Assembly: GCA_963758365.1 (NCBI GenBank)
Contig: CAVWVB010000001.1
Span: 2,480,001-2,544,000, forward strand
Reading direction: 5' to 3'
DNA length: 64,000 nt
From: Dokdonella_A sp963758365
GTDB taxonomy: Bacteria > Pseudomonadota > Gammaproteobacteria > Xanthomonadales > Rhodanobacteraceae
The translations under genes were made by a program, and so were the position numbers. Positions 1 to 8,677 of the stretch are shown piece after piece; the first letter of the stretch is position 1, and every line of letters begins with the position of its first letter. Under the pieces are notes generated by a model. The model ran no database searches. It was not told the DNA's origin and saw nothing but the letters and a program-made list of their open reading frames with translations.

Positions 1-1
1 A

Positions 2-262
2 CGCAGCACCGCGCTCGACAGCGCCCGCGCGGCATTCGTCCGCCTTGCCGAACCGGTCGATTTCGGGGCTGCCGACGGTCAGCCGGTCGACCTCGTCGCC
101 GCGCTGATCGTTCCCGCCCACTTCACCGACCAGCACCTGAAGCTGCTGGCCGAGGTAGCCGAACTGTTCTCGGATGCGGCGACCAGCGCCGCCCTGCGCG
201 CGGCGCCGGACGCTGTCGCGCTGTACGGCCTGTTGCGCCGGAGGCTGCGACCCGCGGGCTGA
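2..262 (+). CDS. ptsN: PTS IIA-like nitrogen regulatory protein PtsN (EIIA-Ntr), C-terminal part
   Basis: The window opens inside this gene; 86 residues and a TGA stop are visible. The reading frame from base 2 gives a PTS EIIA type-2 C-terminus (ARAAFVRLAEPVDF, then VPAHFTDQHLKLLAEVAELF, then a leucine-rich last helix). The phospho-accepting histidine lies upstream of the window. EIIA-Ntr accepts phosphate from HPr-type carriers and acts by protein-protein contacts, for example on potassium and nitrogen control, rather than in sugar uptake. It sits 129 bases before hprK on the same strand, as is usual where rpoN-hpf-ptsN-hprK-rapZ are clustered. The truncation is only the window edge. Confidence 0.85.
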   Translation, partial: RSTALDSARAAFVRLAEPVDFGAADGQPVDLVAALIVPAHFTDQHLKLLAEVAELFSDAATSAALRAAPDAVALYGLLRRRLRPAG

Positions 263-391
263 AGAGCCGGCAGCGGCACGATCGTTCGTCCGTGGACGCA
301 TGCGTGTGACGGCGATGATGGGCGGCCTTACACTGGTGCAGTACGAATCGACGCACTATTCCACGTTCCAGTCCTCAGCCCTGGGATTTCC

Positions 392-1345
392 ATGGACCGT
401 CTGACCGCCCGCCAGCTCTTCGATTCCGTCGGTGAACGCCTTGCGTTGCGCTGGGTTGCGGGTCAGCGCGGCGAGAACCGCGCAATCGAGACCGGCGGCA
501 CCCAGGCCCGGCGACCGTCGCTGGTCGGCTACCTCAACATCATCTATCCGAACAAGGTGCAAATCATCGGCACCGAGGAACTCAGCTATCTCGACAGCCT
601 GGATTCGCGCCAGCGCTGGGAGACCGTCGAGAAGATCGTCGCCTACCAGCCGACCGCGCTGCTGGTGACCAAGGACCAGGCCGTGCCCGCGGATCTGCGC
701 GACGCGGCGGAAGAATCCAATACCCCGCTCTGGCACAGCCCCAAGCGCGGGCACGAGTTGCTGACCTACCTGCAATACCAGCTTGCACGCAGCCTTGCGC
801 GCCAGGTGACCCTGCACGGCGTGCTCATGGAAGTCTATTCGATCGGTGTGCTGATCACCGGCGAAAGCGGTACCGGCAAGAGCGAACTCGCGCTGGAACT
901 GATCACGCGCGGCCACCGCCTGGTCGCCGACGATGCGCCCGAGTTCACCGTGATCGCGCCCGACGTGATCGACGGAACCTGTCCGGAGATGCTGCGCGAC
1001 CTGCTCGAAGTGCGCGGCCTCGGCGTGCTCAACGTACGGGACATGTTCGGCCAGACCGCAGTCAAGCCATCCAAGTACCTGCGCCTGATTGTGCATCTGA
1101 AGCCGCAGAAGCAGGACACGCCACGCGGCGATGCGATGATTCGCCTGACCGGCGACGTCGGCTATCACGAAGTGCTCGACGTCAAGATCCCGCAGATCGT
1201 CATCCCGGTGGCGCCGGGGCGCAACATCGCGGTGCTCGCCGAGGCCGCGGTGCGCAGCCACATGCTCAAGAGCAAGGGCTTCGATCCGGCGCAGACCTTC
1301 ATCGATCGTCAGGCCCACCAGATGCGACGCCTGGCGCCATGGTAG
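392..1345 (+). CDS. hprK: HPr kinase/phosphorylase
   Basis: A 317-residue protein of normal HPrK length. It phosphorylates and dephosphorylates HPr on the regulatory serine (Ser46 of the HPr encoded at 2862-3131). The P-loop GESGTGKS is at residues 157-164, followed by the HPrK signature around ELALELITRGHRLVADD and by EVRGLGVLNV. The N-terminal domain is present (residues 1-130). The stop overlaps the rapZ start by 7 bases, so the two are translationally coupled. In proteobacteria HprK usually accompanies an incomplete, regulatory PTS, which fits the neighbours here. Confidence 0.95.
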   Translation: MDRLTARQLFDSVGERLALRWVAGQRGENRAIETGGTQARRPSLVGYLNIIYPNKVQIIGTEELSYLDSLDSRQRWETVEKIVAYQPTALLVTKDQAVPADLRDAAEESNTPLWHSPKRGHELLTYLQYQLARSLARQVTLHGVLMEVYSIGVLITGESGTGKSELALELITRGHRLVADDAPEFTVIAPDVIDGTCPEMLRDLLEVRGLGVLNVRDMFGQTAVKPSKYLRLIVHLKPQKQDTPRGDAMIRLTGDVGYHEVLDVKIPQIVIPVAPGRNIAVLAEAAVRSHMLKSKGFDPAQTFIDRQAHQMRRLAPW

Positions 1346-2238
1346 CGGGCACGCGCGAAAGCGAAGCCGCACCGGCGCCGCCCGAGCGCCTGATCATCGT
1401 CAGCGGCCTTTCCGGATCCGGCAAGAGCGTCGCCTTGCGCACGCTCGAGGATCTGGGCTACTACTGCGTGGACAACCTGCCGGCCGCACTGATGCCCGCA
1501 TTCGTGCAGGCGATCTCGCAGGGCCCCGGCGGTTTCGCGCACAAGCTCGCGGTCGGAGTCGACGTGCGCAATCGCGCCGAGAACCTCAACCGCCTGCCGC
1601 AGATCCTCGCCGAACTCGCGGGCTCGGATATCGGCTACCGCCTGGTTTTTCTCGACACGCGCGACGACGTATTGATCAAGCGCTATTCGGAAACAAGGCG
1701 TCGGCATCCGCTTTCGGGCGACGGCCTCGGACTCGCCGACGCAATCGCCGAGGAACGACGTCTGCTCAGGCCGATGCTTGCGATCGCGGATCGGACCATC
1801 GACACCAGCGACCTCAACGTGCACCAGCTGCGCCGGCTCGTGATCACCGAAATGGGCCTGGCGCCGGGCACCATGACGTTGCTGTTCGAGTCGTTCGCGT
1901 ATCGGCGCGGCGTGCCCACGGATGCGGATTTCGTCTTCGATGCACGCTGCCTGCCGAATCCGCACTGGGACGCGCGCCTGCGCCCGCTGTCCGGCAAGGA
2001 CGATCCGGTGCGCGAGTGGCTGGAGGACAAGCCGGATGTCGCGCGCTTCCGCGACGACCTCGGTGCGTTGCTCGATACCTGGCTGCCCCGATTCGAAGTG
2101 GAAGGCCGCAGCTACGTGACGATCTGCATCGGCTGCACCGGCGGCCGCCACCGCTCGGTCTACCTGTGCGAACGTCTCGCCGATCACTTTCGCCAGCGCT
2201 ACGGCCAGGTGCTGACCTATCATCGTGAGCTGGAATGA
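1339..2238 (+). CDS. rapZ: RNase adapter protein RapZ
   Basis: 299 residues. Walker A GLSGSGKS is at residues 23-30, a Walker B-like LVFLDTRDD lies near residue 100, and the conserved C-terminal RapZ domain ends with GCTGGRHRSVYLCERL. In enterobacteria RapZ binds GlmZ/GlmY RNAs and guides RNase E, controlling glucosamine-6-phosphate synthase; which RNA or metabolite it senses in this lineage cannot be read from the sequence. The ATG lies inside the end of hprK (7-base overlap). A gap of about 165 bases with an inverted repeat separates it from the EIIA gene. Confidence 0.95.
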   Translation: MVAGTRESEAAPAPPERLIIVSGLSGSGKSVALRTLEDLGYYCVDNLPAALMPAFVQAISQGPGGFAHKLAVGVDVRNRAENLNRLPQILAELAGSDIGYRLVFLDTRDDVLIKRYSETRRRHPLSGDGLGLADAIAEERRLLRPMLAIADRTIDTSDLNVHQLRRLVITEMGLAPGTMTLLFESFAYRRGVPTDADFVFDARCLPNPHWDARLRPLSGKDDPVREWLEDKPDVARFRDDLGALLDTWLPRFEVEGRSYVTICIGCTGGRHRSVYLCERLADHFRQRYGQVLTYHRELE

Positions 2239-2272
2239 CCATGCACGTCGGGCTTCGCGATCGCCGATCCGG

Positions 2273-2307
2273 GATGGTCCGGATTCCGGCATTCCTTTCG
2301 GACCATC
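2273..2307. repeat. Inverted repeat in the rapZ-EIIA gap
   Basis: Perfect 9-base arms GATGGTCCG (2273-2281) and CGGACCATC (2299-2307) enclose a 17-base loop containing GATTCCGGCATTCC, the same type of motif as the dispersed repeats near ruvB and queE. A second copy, GCGAATCCGCGAATCCCGG, lies near 2362-2380. No T-run follows. This looks like a REP-type intergenic element or an mRNA stem rather than a classical terminator. Confidence 0.5.
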
Positions 2308-2404
2308 GCGTGGTCGACGGGGTGAGGTGCGACGCCTGCGCGTCGCTTCGTCTGCCGCCGTCGCGAATCCGCGAATCCCGGCTCCCGTTCGCCGGAGGCG
2401 GACC

Positions 2405-2797
2405 ATGACCGTCGGCGTGCTGCTGATGACCCATGAATCGATGGGCGCGGCACTGGTGAGTGCGGCCCGACACGTGCTGGGACGCCTGCCCCTGCCGCTC
2501 GCGGTGCAGGAAGTCGGCGCCGACGCAGATCCCGAGCAGATGCTGCGCAGCGCCGCGGCGAGCGCGCGCGGCCTCGATTGCGGGCAAGGCGTACTCGTGC
2601 TTTCGGATCTATACGGCGCGACGCCATGCAACATTGCGCAGCGCCTGCCCGATCTGGGCGTGCGCATGCATTGCGTATCCGGGCTGAACCTGCCGATGCT
2701 TCTGCGCGTACTCAACTACCCGGAGCAGTCCCTCGACGAACTCGCGCAGACCGCGGCCTCGGGCGGACGCGGAGGCATCGTCGTCGATTCGCCTTGA
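2405..2797 (+). CDS. PTS system mannose/fructose-type EIIA protein
   Basis: 130 residues starting MTVGVLLMTHES. The phospho-accepting His is H10, followed by the family pattern VLVLSDLYGATPCNIAQRL and GLNLPMLLRVLNY, so a complete EIIA-Man fold is present. The open frame extends upstream to 2225, but homology begins at the ATG at 2405, preceded by GGAGGC. No EIIB, EIIC or EIID gene follows, so this protein probably belongs to a regulatory phosphorelay with HPr and EI rather than a sugar transporter. The ptsH start is 64 bases downstream. Confidence 0.88.
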   Translation: MTVGVLLMTHESMGAALVSAARHVLGRLPLPLAVQEVGADADPEQMLRSAAASARGLDCGQGVLVLSDLYGATPCNIAQRLPDLGVRMHCVSGLNLPMLLRVLNYPEQSLDELAQTAASGGRGGIVVDSP

Positions 2798-2861
2798 CGA
2801 CGGGCGTCGCCAACGTCGTGTTACAGCCGCATACCCGAACCGAACCGACACCAGGACCACC

Positions 2862-3131
2862 ATGCTCGAAAGGGAAGTGACGATCAGCAACAAGCTCGGC
2901 CTGCACGCCCGCGCATCGGCAAAACTCGTGCAGGCCCTGCATGAATTCGAAGCCAATGCATTCATCACCTGCCACGGCAAGGAGGTCAACGCGAAAAGCA
3001 TCATGGGCGTGATGATGCTCGCCGCGGGCCTCGGTACGCCGCTGAAGCTGCGCACAGACGGCTCCGACGAGGAGGCTGCGATGAATACCCTCGTCGACCT
3101 GTTCGAGCGCAAATTCGACGAAGGGCAGTAG
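2862..3131 (+). CDS. ptsH: Phosphocarrier protein HPr
   Basis: 89 residues, the standard HPr length. His15 (in NKLGLHARASAKL) is the residue phosphorylated by EI, and Ser46 (in VNAKSIMGVMMLAA) is the residue phosphorylated by HprK. HPr would relay phosphate from EI to the EIIA proteins encoded upstream. It precedes ptsI by about 60 bases. Because ptsI is frameshifted, phosphorylation at His15 may be compromised while Ser46 control through HprK remains possible. Confidence 0.95.
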   Translation: MLEREVTISNKLGLHARASAKLVQALHEFEANAFITCHGKEVNAKSIMGVMMLAAGLGTPLKLRTDGSDEEAAMNTLVDLFERKFDEGQ

Positions 3132-3194
3132 GATGCGGATACCGGAGTGGTCCCGCGGATCGCATTCCGGCGGGATACGGAGGGCAGCAAGCGC

Positions 3195-4935
3195 GTGCGA
3201 CTCGTACTGACCGGCAGCGGAGCATCGCGCGGAATGGCGCTCGGTCGCGCTCGCCTCGAGCAGCCGAGCCGCTACCTGGTCGACGACCGACCGCTGAGCG
3301 AAAACGAGGTCGAGGGCGAGATCGAGCGCCTGCGCCTCGCGATCGTCGCCGCACGCGAGGAACTGCAGGCGCTACGCGAGAAACTGCACGGCGCGCTCGC
3401 GCGGGAAGTCGCCGAATTCATCGACGCCCACAGCCTGATGCTCGCCGATCGCGAGCTGACCAGCGGCGTGTACGACCTGATCCGGGTCGGCCGCTATCGC
3501 GCCAGTGCCGCACTGCAGATGCAGCGCGACCGGCTGGTCGCGGTATTCGACGCGATGGACGATCCATACCTGCGCGGCCGTCGCGAAGACATCGATCACG
3601 TGATCGCACGCGTGCAGGCCGGGCTTACGCGCGAATCGAGCCGCGAGGAGCGCAAGCTGGCGTCGCGCGTCGGCGAGATTCTGGTCGGCGACACGGTCGC
3701 GCCATCCGAACTGGTTCCACTGGCCGAACACGGCGTACTCGGCGTGGTCCTGAGCTCGGGCAGCCAGGTGTCGCACAGCGCGATCCTCGCGCGCTCGCTG
3801 CATCTGCCGATGATCGTCGCCGCCCACGACGCGCTGGCGTCGATCCAGGACGACGACCTGATCCTGATCGACGGCGACAGCGGCGAGGTCGTCGTGCATC
3901 CGGCCGCGACGGACATCGCGCACTACCGGACACTGGCAGCGCGAGACCGCGCAGAAGGGCAAGCGCCTCGCGATGCTGCGCGACGCCGAAACGCGCACCC
4001 GCGACGGCGTCGCGATCGAACTCTATGCGAATGCGGAATCCGCCGAGGACGTGGCCCAGGCATGCGCGTTCGGCGCCGCGGGCATCGGCCTGTACCGCAC
4101 CGAATTCCTGTTCCTGCAGCGCAAGGAACTGCCAGGCGAGGAGGAGCAGTTTCTGGCCTACCGCGATCTCGTGCTCGGCATGGGCGGCCTTCCGGTCACG
4201 ATCCGCACCCTCGATCTTGGCGCCGACAAGGCCGACTCGAGCGGCCTCGTCCTCGACGACGAGGAGAATCCCGCGCTCGGCGTGCGCGGCGTGCGCCTGT
4301 CGCTGCGGCATCCGCAATTGCTGACCATCCAGCTGCGCGCGATCCTGCGTGCTTCCGGGTACGGTCCGGTGCGCGTGCTGATACCGATGGTCTGCGCGCA
4401 CGAGGAAATGGTCAGCGTACGCCGCGCACTCGACCAGTGCGCGCGCGACCTGCGCGCGACCGGTCATGACATCGCGGGCACGGTCGAGCTCGGTGCGATG
4501 ATCGAGGTGCCGGCCGCCGCGATCGCGCTTTCGGGCATGATCGGCATGCTCGATTTCATAGCGATCGGGACCAACGATCTGATCCAGTACACGCTCGCGG
4601 TCGATCGCAACAACGATCATCTCGCCCATCTCTACGATCCGTTGCACCCGGCCGTGATTCGCCTGCTCGCGCAGACCATCGCGGTGGCCAAGCGCTCCAG
4701 GTGCCGGGTCAAGCTATGCGGCGAAATGGCCGGCGACCGGCGCTATACGGCCCTGCTGCTCGCGCTCGGACTGACCGAATTCAGCATGCACCCGGGCGTG
4801 CTGCTCGAAATCCGCGAGACCATTGCCGGGCTGGACCGCAAGGCGCTGCGCGCAATGGCGCCCGCACTGCTGCATGCAGAGGACCGCACGCGGATCGGGG
4901 AGATACTCGAAGGGCTGCGGCGCGCGCCCGGGTGA
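3195..4935 (+). pseudogene. ptsI: Phosphoenolpyruvate-protein phosphotransferase (EI), frameshifted
   Basis: EI autophosphorylates with PEP and passes phosphate to HPr. The gene begins at a GTG at 3195, behind a GGAGGG (an upstream GTG at 3147 is also open). The N-terminal part holds the active-site His194 (GSQVSHSAILARS) and reads normally to HPAATDIAHYR near 3929. From there the homology continues in the +1 frame (HWQRETAQKGKRLA, GLYRTEFLFLQR, GTNDLIQYTLAVDRN, VKLCGEMAGD) to a stop at 4933-4935. Dropping one base near 3930 (CGG-A-CAC) restores a single protein of about 579 residues, the usual EI length. Left uncorrected, the first frame runs into unrelated Arg-rich sequence until 4469. It could be a real null allele or a sequencing error; no slippery heptamer is visible at the junction. 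Confidence 0.85.
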
Positions 4936-4956
4936 AGCGCGACGTCAGGTCGGGGC

Positions 4957-4973
4957 GCCCTGACCTACAGGGC
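4957..4973 (+). terminator. Possible hairpin after ptsI
   Basis: GCCCTG-ACCTA-CAGGGC, a 6-base stem 21 bases after the ptsI stop. There is no T-run, so this is only a weak terminator candidate between the PTS genes and the oxygenase operon. Confidence 0.25.
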
Positions 4974-5028
4974 CCGTCGCGTCGTATGTGTCCCGTCTCC
5001 GATCGCGCGCATGGCATCATGCGCGACC

Positions 5029-5985
5029 ATGAAATCCATCCCGCTTGCCGACTCCGTTGCCGCTCATGTCGTCGCCGACGCGCCACGCCATGCCGAAGCG
5101 TTCGCGCGGCGCGAGCCGTTCCGGCATGTCGTGATCGAGGATTTTCTCGAGCCGGCGTTCGCCACCGACCTGCTCGATACGTTTCCGCCGTTCGAACGCG
5201 GCAACGCGCGCAACGAGGCCGGCGAGATCGGCGGAAAGTCGACCGTCGAGCGCATCCGCGCGCTCGGTGCAGCCTATGCGAGGCTCGACGACCTGGTCCG
5301 TTCGCGCGCATTTCTCGACCTGATCGGCCGCATCACCGGCATCGGCGACCTGCTCTACGACCCGTATTATTTCGGCGGAGGCACGCACGAGAACCGCGAG
5401 GGCCAGGACCTCGACCCGCATGTCGACTTCAACCGCCACCCGATCGAGGGCTGGCACCGGCGCCTGAACCTGATCGTGTATCTGAATCGCGACTGGGACG
5501 ACACGTGGGGCGGCTCGCTCGAACTGCATTCGGATCCGCGTGCGCCCGACGATCGCGTGCGCTGCATCGCGCCGCTGTTCAATCGCTGCGTGATCTTCGA
5601 GACCACCGAATGGAGCTGGCATGGATTCAGCCGCATCCGCCTGCCGTCGCAGCGCCCGCAACTGTCGCGCAAGTCGCTGGCGCTGTATTTCTACACGCGG
5701 GAACGGCCGCCCGAGGAGCTGGCCGACAACCACTCGACGATCTACGTCGATCGCCCGCTGCCCGAGCGCTTCCGCGCGGGGATGTCCCTCGCCGAGGCCG
5801 ACGTCGGGGAGTTGCGCGTACTGCTCGCGCGCCGCGACCAGCACAACCAGCGCCTGTATCGCGAAGTGACCCGGCTCACGCGCGAGCTGGAGCTGTCGCA
5901 GGCCGCCCTGTACGAGGGCAAACTCGGGCTCCTTCGCTACGTGGTTCGGCGCATTCGCCAGCGCCTGCGCCGGCGCAACGCGTGA
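5029..5985 (+). CDS. 2-oxoglutarate/Fe(II)-dependent oxygenase
   Basis: About 318 residues from the ATG at 5029 (an in-frame ATG at 5011 is the alternative). The double-stranded beta-helix iron triad is visible as H131-x-D133 (DPHVDFN) and H198 (SWHGF), with R214 (SRKSLALYFYT) as the 2-oxoglutarate anchor. The layout resembles prolyl-4-hydroxylase-type enzymes. The last 60 residues are helical and basic, ending RRIRQRLRRRN. It heads a run of envelope-modification genes in the same direction, 110 bases before the MBOAT gene. The substrate is unknown; by context it could be a sugar, lipid or peptide destined for the cell surface. No signal peptide is visible, so action is cytoplasmic. Confidence 0.8.
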   Translation: MKSIPLADSVAAHVVADAPRHAEAFARREPFRHVVIEDFLEPAFATDLLDTFPPFERGNARNEAGEIGGKSTVERIRALGAAYARLDDLVRSRAFLDLIGRITGIGDLLYDPYYFGGGTHENREGQDLDPHVDFNRHPIEGWHRRLNLIVYLNRDWDDTWGGSLELHSDPRAPDDRVRCIAPLFNRCVIFETTEWSWHGFSRIRLPSQRPQLSRKSLALYFYTRERPPEELADNHSTIYVDRPLPERFRAGMSLAEADVGELRVLLARRDQHNQRLYREVTRLTRELELSQAALYEGKLGLLRYVVRRIRQRLRRRNA

Positions 5986-6095
5986 GTACAGTGGACGGGC
6001 GCGACGCCTGCGGCGCCGGTCCGCGCCGCAATGCCCCGCGCACGGCTGCGCGCGGCGCATGCATGCGCAACCGCACCTGACGGGCGCGCGCAGCG

Positions 6096-7499
6096 ATGTT
6101 GTTCAACTCGTTCCAGTTCATCGTCTTCTTCGTCGTCGTCCTCGCGCTGAACCAGCCGCTGCGGCGCTGGCCGACCGCGCAGAAGCTGATGCTGCTCGCC
6201 GCGAGCTACTACTTCTATGGGCAGTGGGAGTGGCATTACATCCTGCTGGTCTGGTTCTCGACGATCGTCGACTACCTGATCGGCCTGCGCATGCCGCGCA
6301 CGACCCATCCGAAACGCCTGGTCGCGATCAGCGTGATCGTGAATCTCGGCTTCCTCGCGATCTTCAAATATGCGAACTGGCTGATCGACACCGTCAATAC
6401 CGGTTCGGCCGCACTGGGCGCGGGTCTGCACGTCACGCCGATCGACCTGCTGCTGCCGGTCGGCATCTCGTTCTACACGTTCCAGAGCCTGTCCTACACG
6501 ATCGACGTGTACCGCGGCGTCCTCAAGCCGCGGCGCAACCTGCTCGATTACGCGCTCGCGGTCGCGTTCTTCCCGCAGATCGAAGCGGGCCCGATCGTGC
6601 GTGCGCGCGAATTCCTTGCCGAGCTCGATGGCGGGCGGCGCATCGATTTCGGCGACGTCAGGTACGCGATCGTGCTGATCGCGTTCGGCTACGTGAAGAA
6701 ACTCGTGTTCGCCGACAACCTCGCGCTGATCGCCGATCCGGTGTTCGACCATCCGGCTGCACACGGATTCTGGGACGTGCTGCTTGCGGTATACGCGTTC
6801 GCGTTCCAGATCTACTGCGACTTTTCCGGCTACACCGATATCGCGATCGGCTGCGCGCTGCTGCTCGGCATCCGTTTCCCGCAGAACTTCAACTATCCGT
6901 ATGCGGCCGACAGCATCCGGGATTTCTGGCGGCGCTGGCACATGACCTTGTCGCGCTGGCTGCGCGACTACCTCTACATCCCGCTCGGTGGCAACCGCAA
7001 GGGTCGCGCGCGCACCTACGCGAACCTGATGACGACCATGCTGCTCGGCGGCCTCTGGCACGGTGCAAGCTGGAACTTCGTGATCTGGGGCGGCCTGCAC
7101 GGCGGCTACCTCGCATTCGAACGCGCCGCGCTCGGACGCTGGCGCTGGTGGAATGCCGACCACGAGGCCGTGCGCGCACTGCGCACCGTCGTCACTTTCC
7201 ATCTGGTCTGCTTCGCGTGGATATTCTTCCGCGCCCACGGCATCGAGCAGAGCCATGCGCTGCTCGCGGCGCTGGCCGATCCGGCCATCGCGACCTTCGA
7301 TGCGGCCTCCCATCAGGGCACCGCGATACTCGTGGCATCCTTGTTCATCGCGCAGCAGCTGGGTGCACGCGTCCACTACAAGCAGCGCATCGCGGCCAGC
7401 CGGGGCCCGTTGTTCGCGGCCGCGATTGCCGCATCGATCGTCACGATCATCTGGTTCGCGCCGGCCACGACGTCCCCGTTCATCTACTTCCAGTTCTGA
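6096..7499 (+). CDS. MBOAT family O-acyltransferase (AlgI-like)
   Basis: 467 residues with about ten or more hydrophobic segments. The MBOAT signature LGGLWHGASWNFVIWG carries the conserved His at residue 322, the same position number as the essential His of AlgI. A second His lies in TFHLVCFAWIFFRA. Such proteins move acyl groups across the inner membrane onto extracytoplasmic polymers (alginate, teichoic acid, cellulose, LPS). The next gene starts 2 bases after the stop and encodes an SGNH-like partner, the usual pairing for MBOAT systems. The start MLFNSFQFIVFF matches the family N-terminus. Confidence 0.92.
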   Translation: MLFNSFQFIVFFVVVLALNQPLRRWPTAQKLMLLAASYYFYGQWEWHYILLVWFSTIVDYLIGLRMPRTTHPKRLVAISVIVNLGFLAIFKYANWLIDTVNTGSAALGAGLHVTPIDLLLPVGISFYTFQSLSYTIDVYRGVLKPRRNLLDYALAVAFFPQIEAGPIVRAREFLAELDGGRRIDFGDVRYAIVLIAFGYVKKLVFADNLALIADPVFDHPAAHGFWDVLLAVYAFAFQIYCDFSGYTDIAIGCALLLGIRFPQNFNYPYAADSIRDFWRRWHMTLSRWLRDYLYIPLGGNRKGRARTYANLMTTMLLGGLWHGASWNFVIWGGLHGGYLAFERAALGRWRWWNADHEAVRALRTVVTFHLVCFAWIFFRAHGIEQSHALLAALADPAIATFDAASHQGTAILVASLFIAQQLGARVHYKQRIAASRGPLFAAAIAASIVTIIWFAPATTSPFIYFQF

Positions 7500-7501
7500 C
7501 C

Positions 7502-8677
7502 ATGCTGCGCAAGCTGCTCCTGCTGCTCTCCCCGTTCGCGATCGTGCTCGCGCTCGAGGTCGCGTTCGAGACCGGCATCTGGGAACCGCTCGCGCAGCCG
7601 GCCAGCCATGCCGGGACCAGCGTGCGGCTGAAGCGCAAGCTCACGGATCCCGCGCTCGCGCACATCGATTTCGTGACCCTGGGCAGCTCGCGGCCCGAGT
7701 ACGGGATCGACCATGCGGCAGTCGCTGCGGCGGCACGCCGTTCCGGTCGCGTGCACGCGGATCTGACCTTGCCCGGATCGCACTGGATGACCGTGGGCAT
7801 CCTCACGCGCTGGCTGCGGCGCGAACATCCGGAGATACGCGGCGGCATCATCGCGCTGTCGATCCAGGATTTCAGGTATCCCGGCAACGGCGACTACGAA
7901 CTCGGCATCGTCTACCCGTTCCGGACCCTCGGCGACATTCCGTGGATGGCCCGGCACGTGCCGTTCAGGCGCGGCGATGTCGGCAGCTACGCGACCTGGT
8001 CCGCGCTGTTCGGCTGGCGCGCGGACATCGCGGACTTCGTGCGTCATCCGCTCGATCGGCTGCGCTCGATACGCTGGTATGCGCTGAACCGGTCGTCCGT
8101 GGACAGCCTGTTCGGGAATCCCGAATCGCAGGGCGACATGTGCGCGTTCGGCGTGGACTCGCTCGCCGCATGCGACAAGGTCGACGCCACGCAGGGCGCG
8201 AGCGCGGATGGCCTGCGGCGCCAGTGCCGCGAATTGCGCAGCGAAGCCGCATCGCGGCCCGACTACGACGCACTCGCGCGCGCGCGGCCGCTGCCCGCAT
8301 TCATGGACGACGTACGCACGCTCGTGCGCGCGCAACTGCGCGATGCAGGCTGGGCGCGCCCGCCGGTGGTCGTGCTGATGCCGATGGCGCCGCTGTGGCA
8401 GCATGACGCGCTCGGACCGGGCCTGCACGACTGGGCGCTGTCGGTCCTGCAGCCCCTCGTGAGGAACGCGGACATCGAGCTCATCGACGCAACCAATTTC
8501 TTCGACCGCGATGAGGACGGCGGCTGTGGCGCGTTCTTCGATTTCTATCACCAGAATGGCGCCGGTCGCGAACGCCTGTCGCACTGGCTGTTGCCGCAGT
8601 TGCAGTCGATGCTGTACCGGCAGCAAGGCGCAGGACACGAGCGCGCTGCCGACACAAATGCAGGCACGCCGCCATGA
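7502..8677 (+). CDS. SGNH-hydrolase-like membrane-anchored protein, MBOAT partner
   Basis: 391 residues. An N-terminal hydrophobic helix (MLRKLLLLLSPFAIVLALEV) anchors it, leaving the rest in the periplasm. The block-I-like motif VTLGSSRPEYGID (G61-S62-S63) and a late FFDFYHQNGAG...H segment look like the Ser and Asp/His catalytic elements of SGNH-type partners such as DltD and AlgJ/AlgX. It probably receives acyl groups exported by the MBOAT protein and transfers them to a polymer. It overlaps the methyltransferase start by 4 bases (ATGA). Family assignment rests on motif and context; overall identity to a named member was not established. Confidence 0.7.
   Translation: MLRKLLLLLSPFAIVLALEVAFETGIWEPLAQPASHAGTSVRLKRKLTDPALAHIDFVTLGSSRPEYGIDHAAVAAAARRSGRVHADLTLPGSHWMTVGILTRWLRREHPEIRGGIIALSIQDFRYPGNGDYELGIVYPFRTLGDIPWMARHVPFRRGDVGSYATWSALFGWRADIADFVRHPLDRLRSIRWYALNRSSVDSLFGNPESQGDMCAFGVDSLAACDKVDATQGASADGLRRQCRELRSEAASRPDYDALARARPLPAFMDDVRTLVRAQLRDAGWARPPVVVLMPMAPLWQHDALGPGLHDWALSVLQPLVRNADIELIDATNFFDRDEDGGCGAFFDFYHQNGAGRERLSHWLLPQLQSMLYRQQGAGHERAADTNAGTPP

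Noticed and set aside
356..1372. Long minus-strand open frame opposite hprK
   Set aside because: It mirrors hprK codon by codon, has His/Arg/Ala-rich low-quality composition and no family resemblance; hprK is unambiguous.
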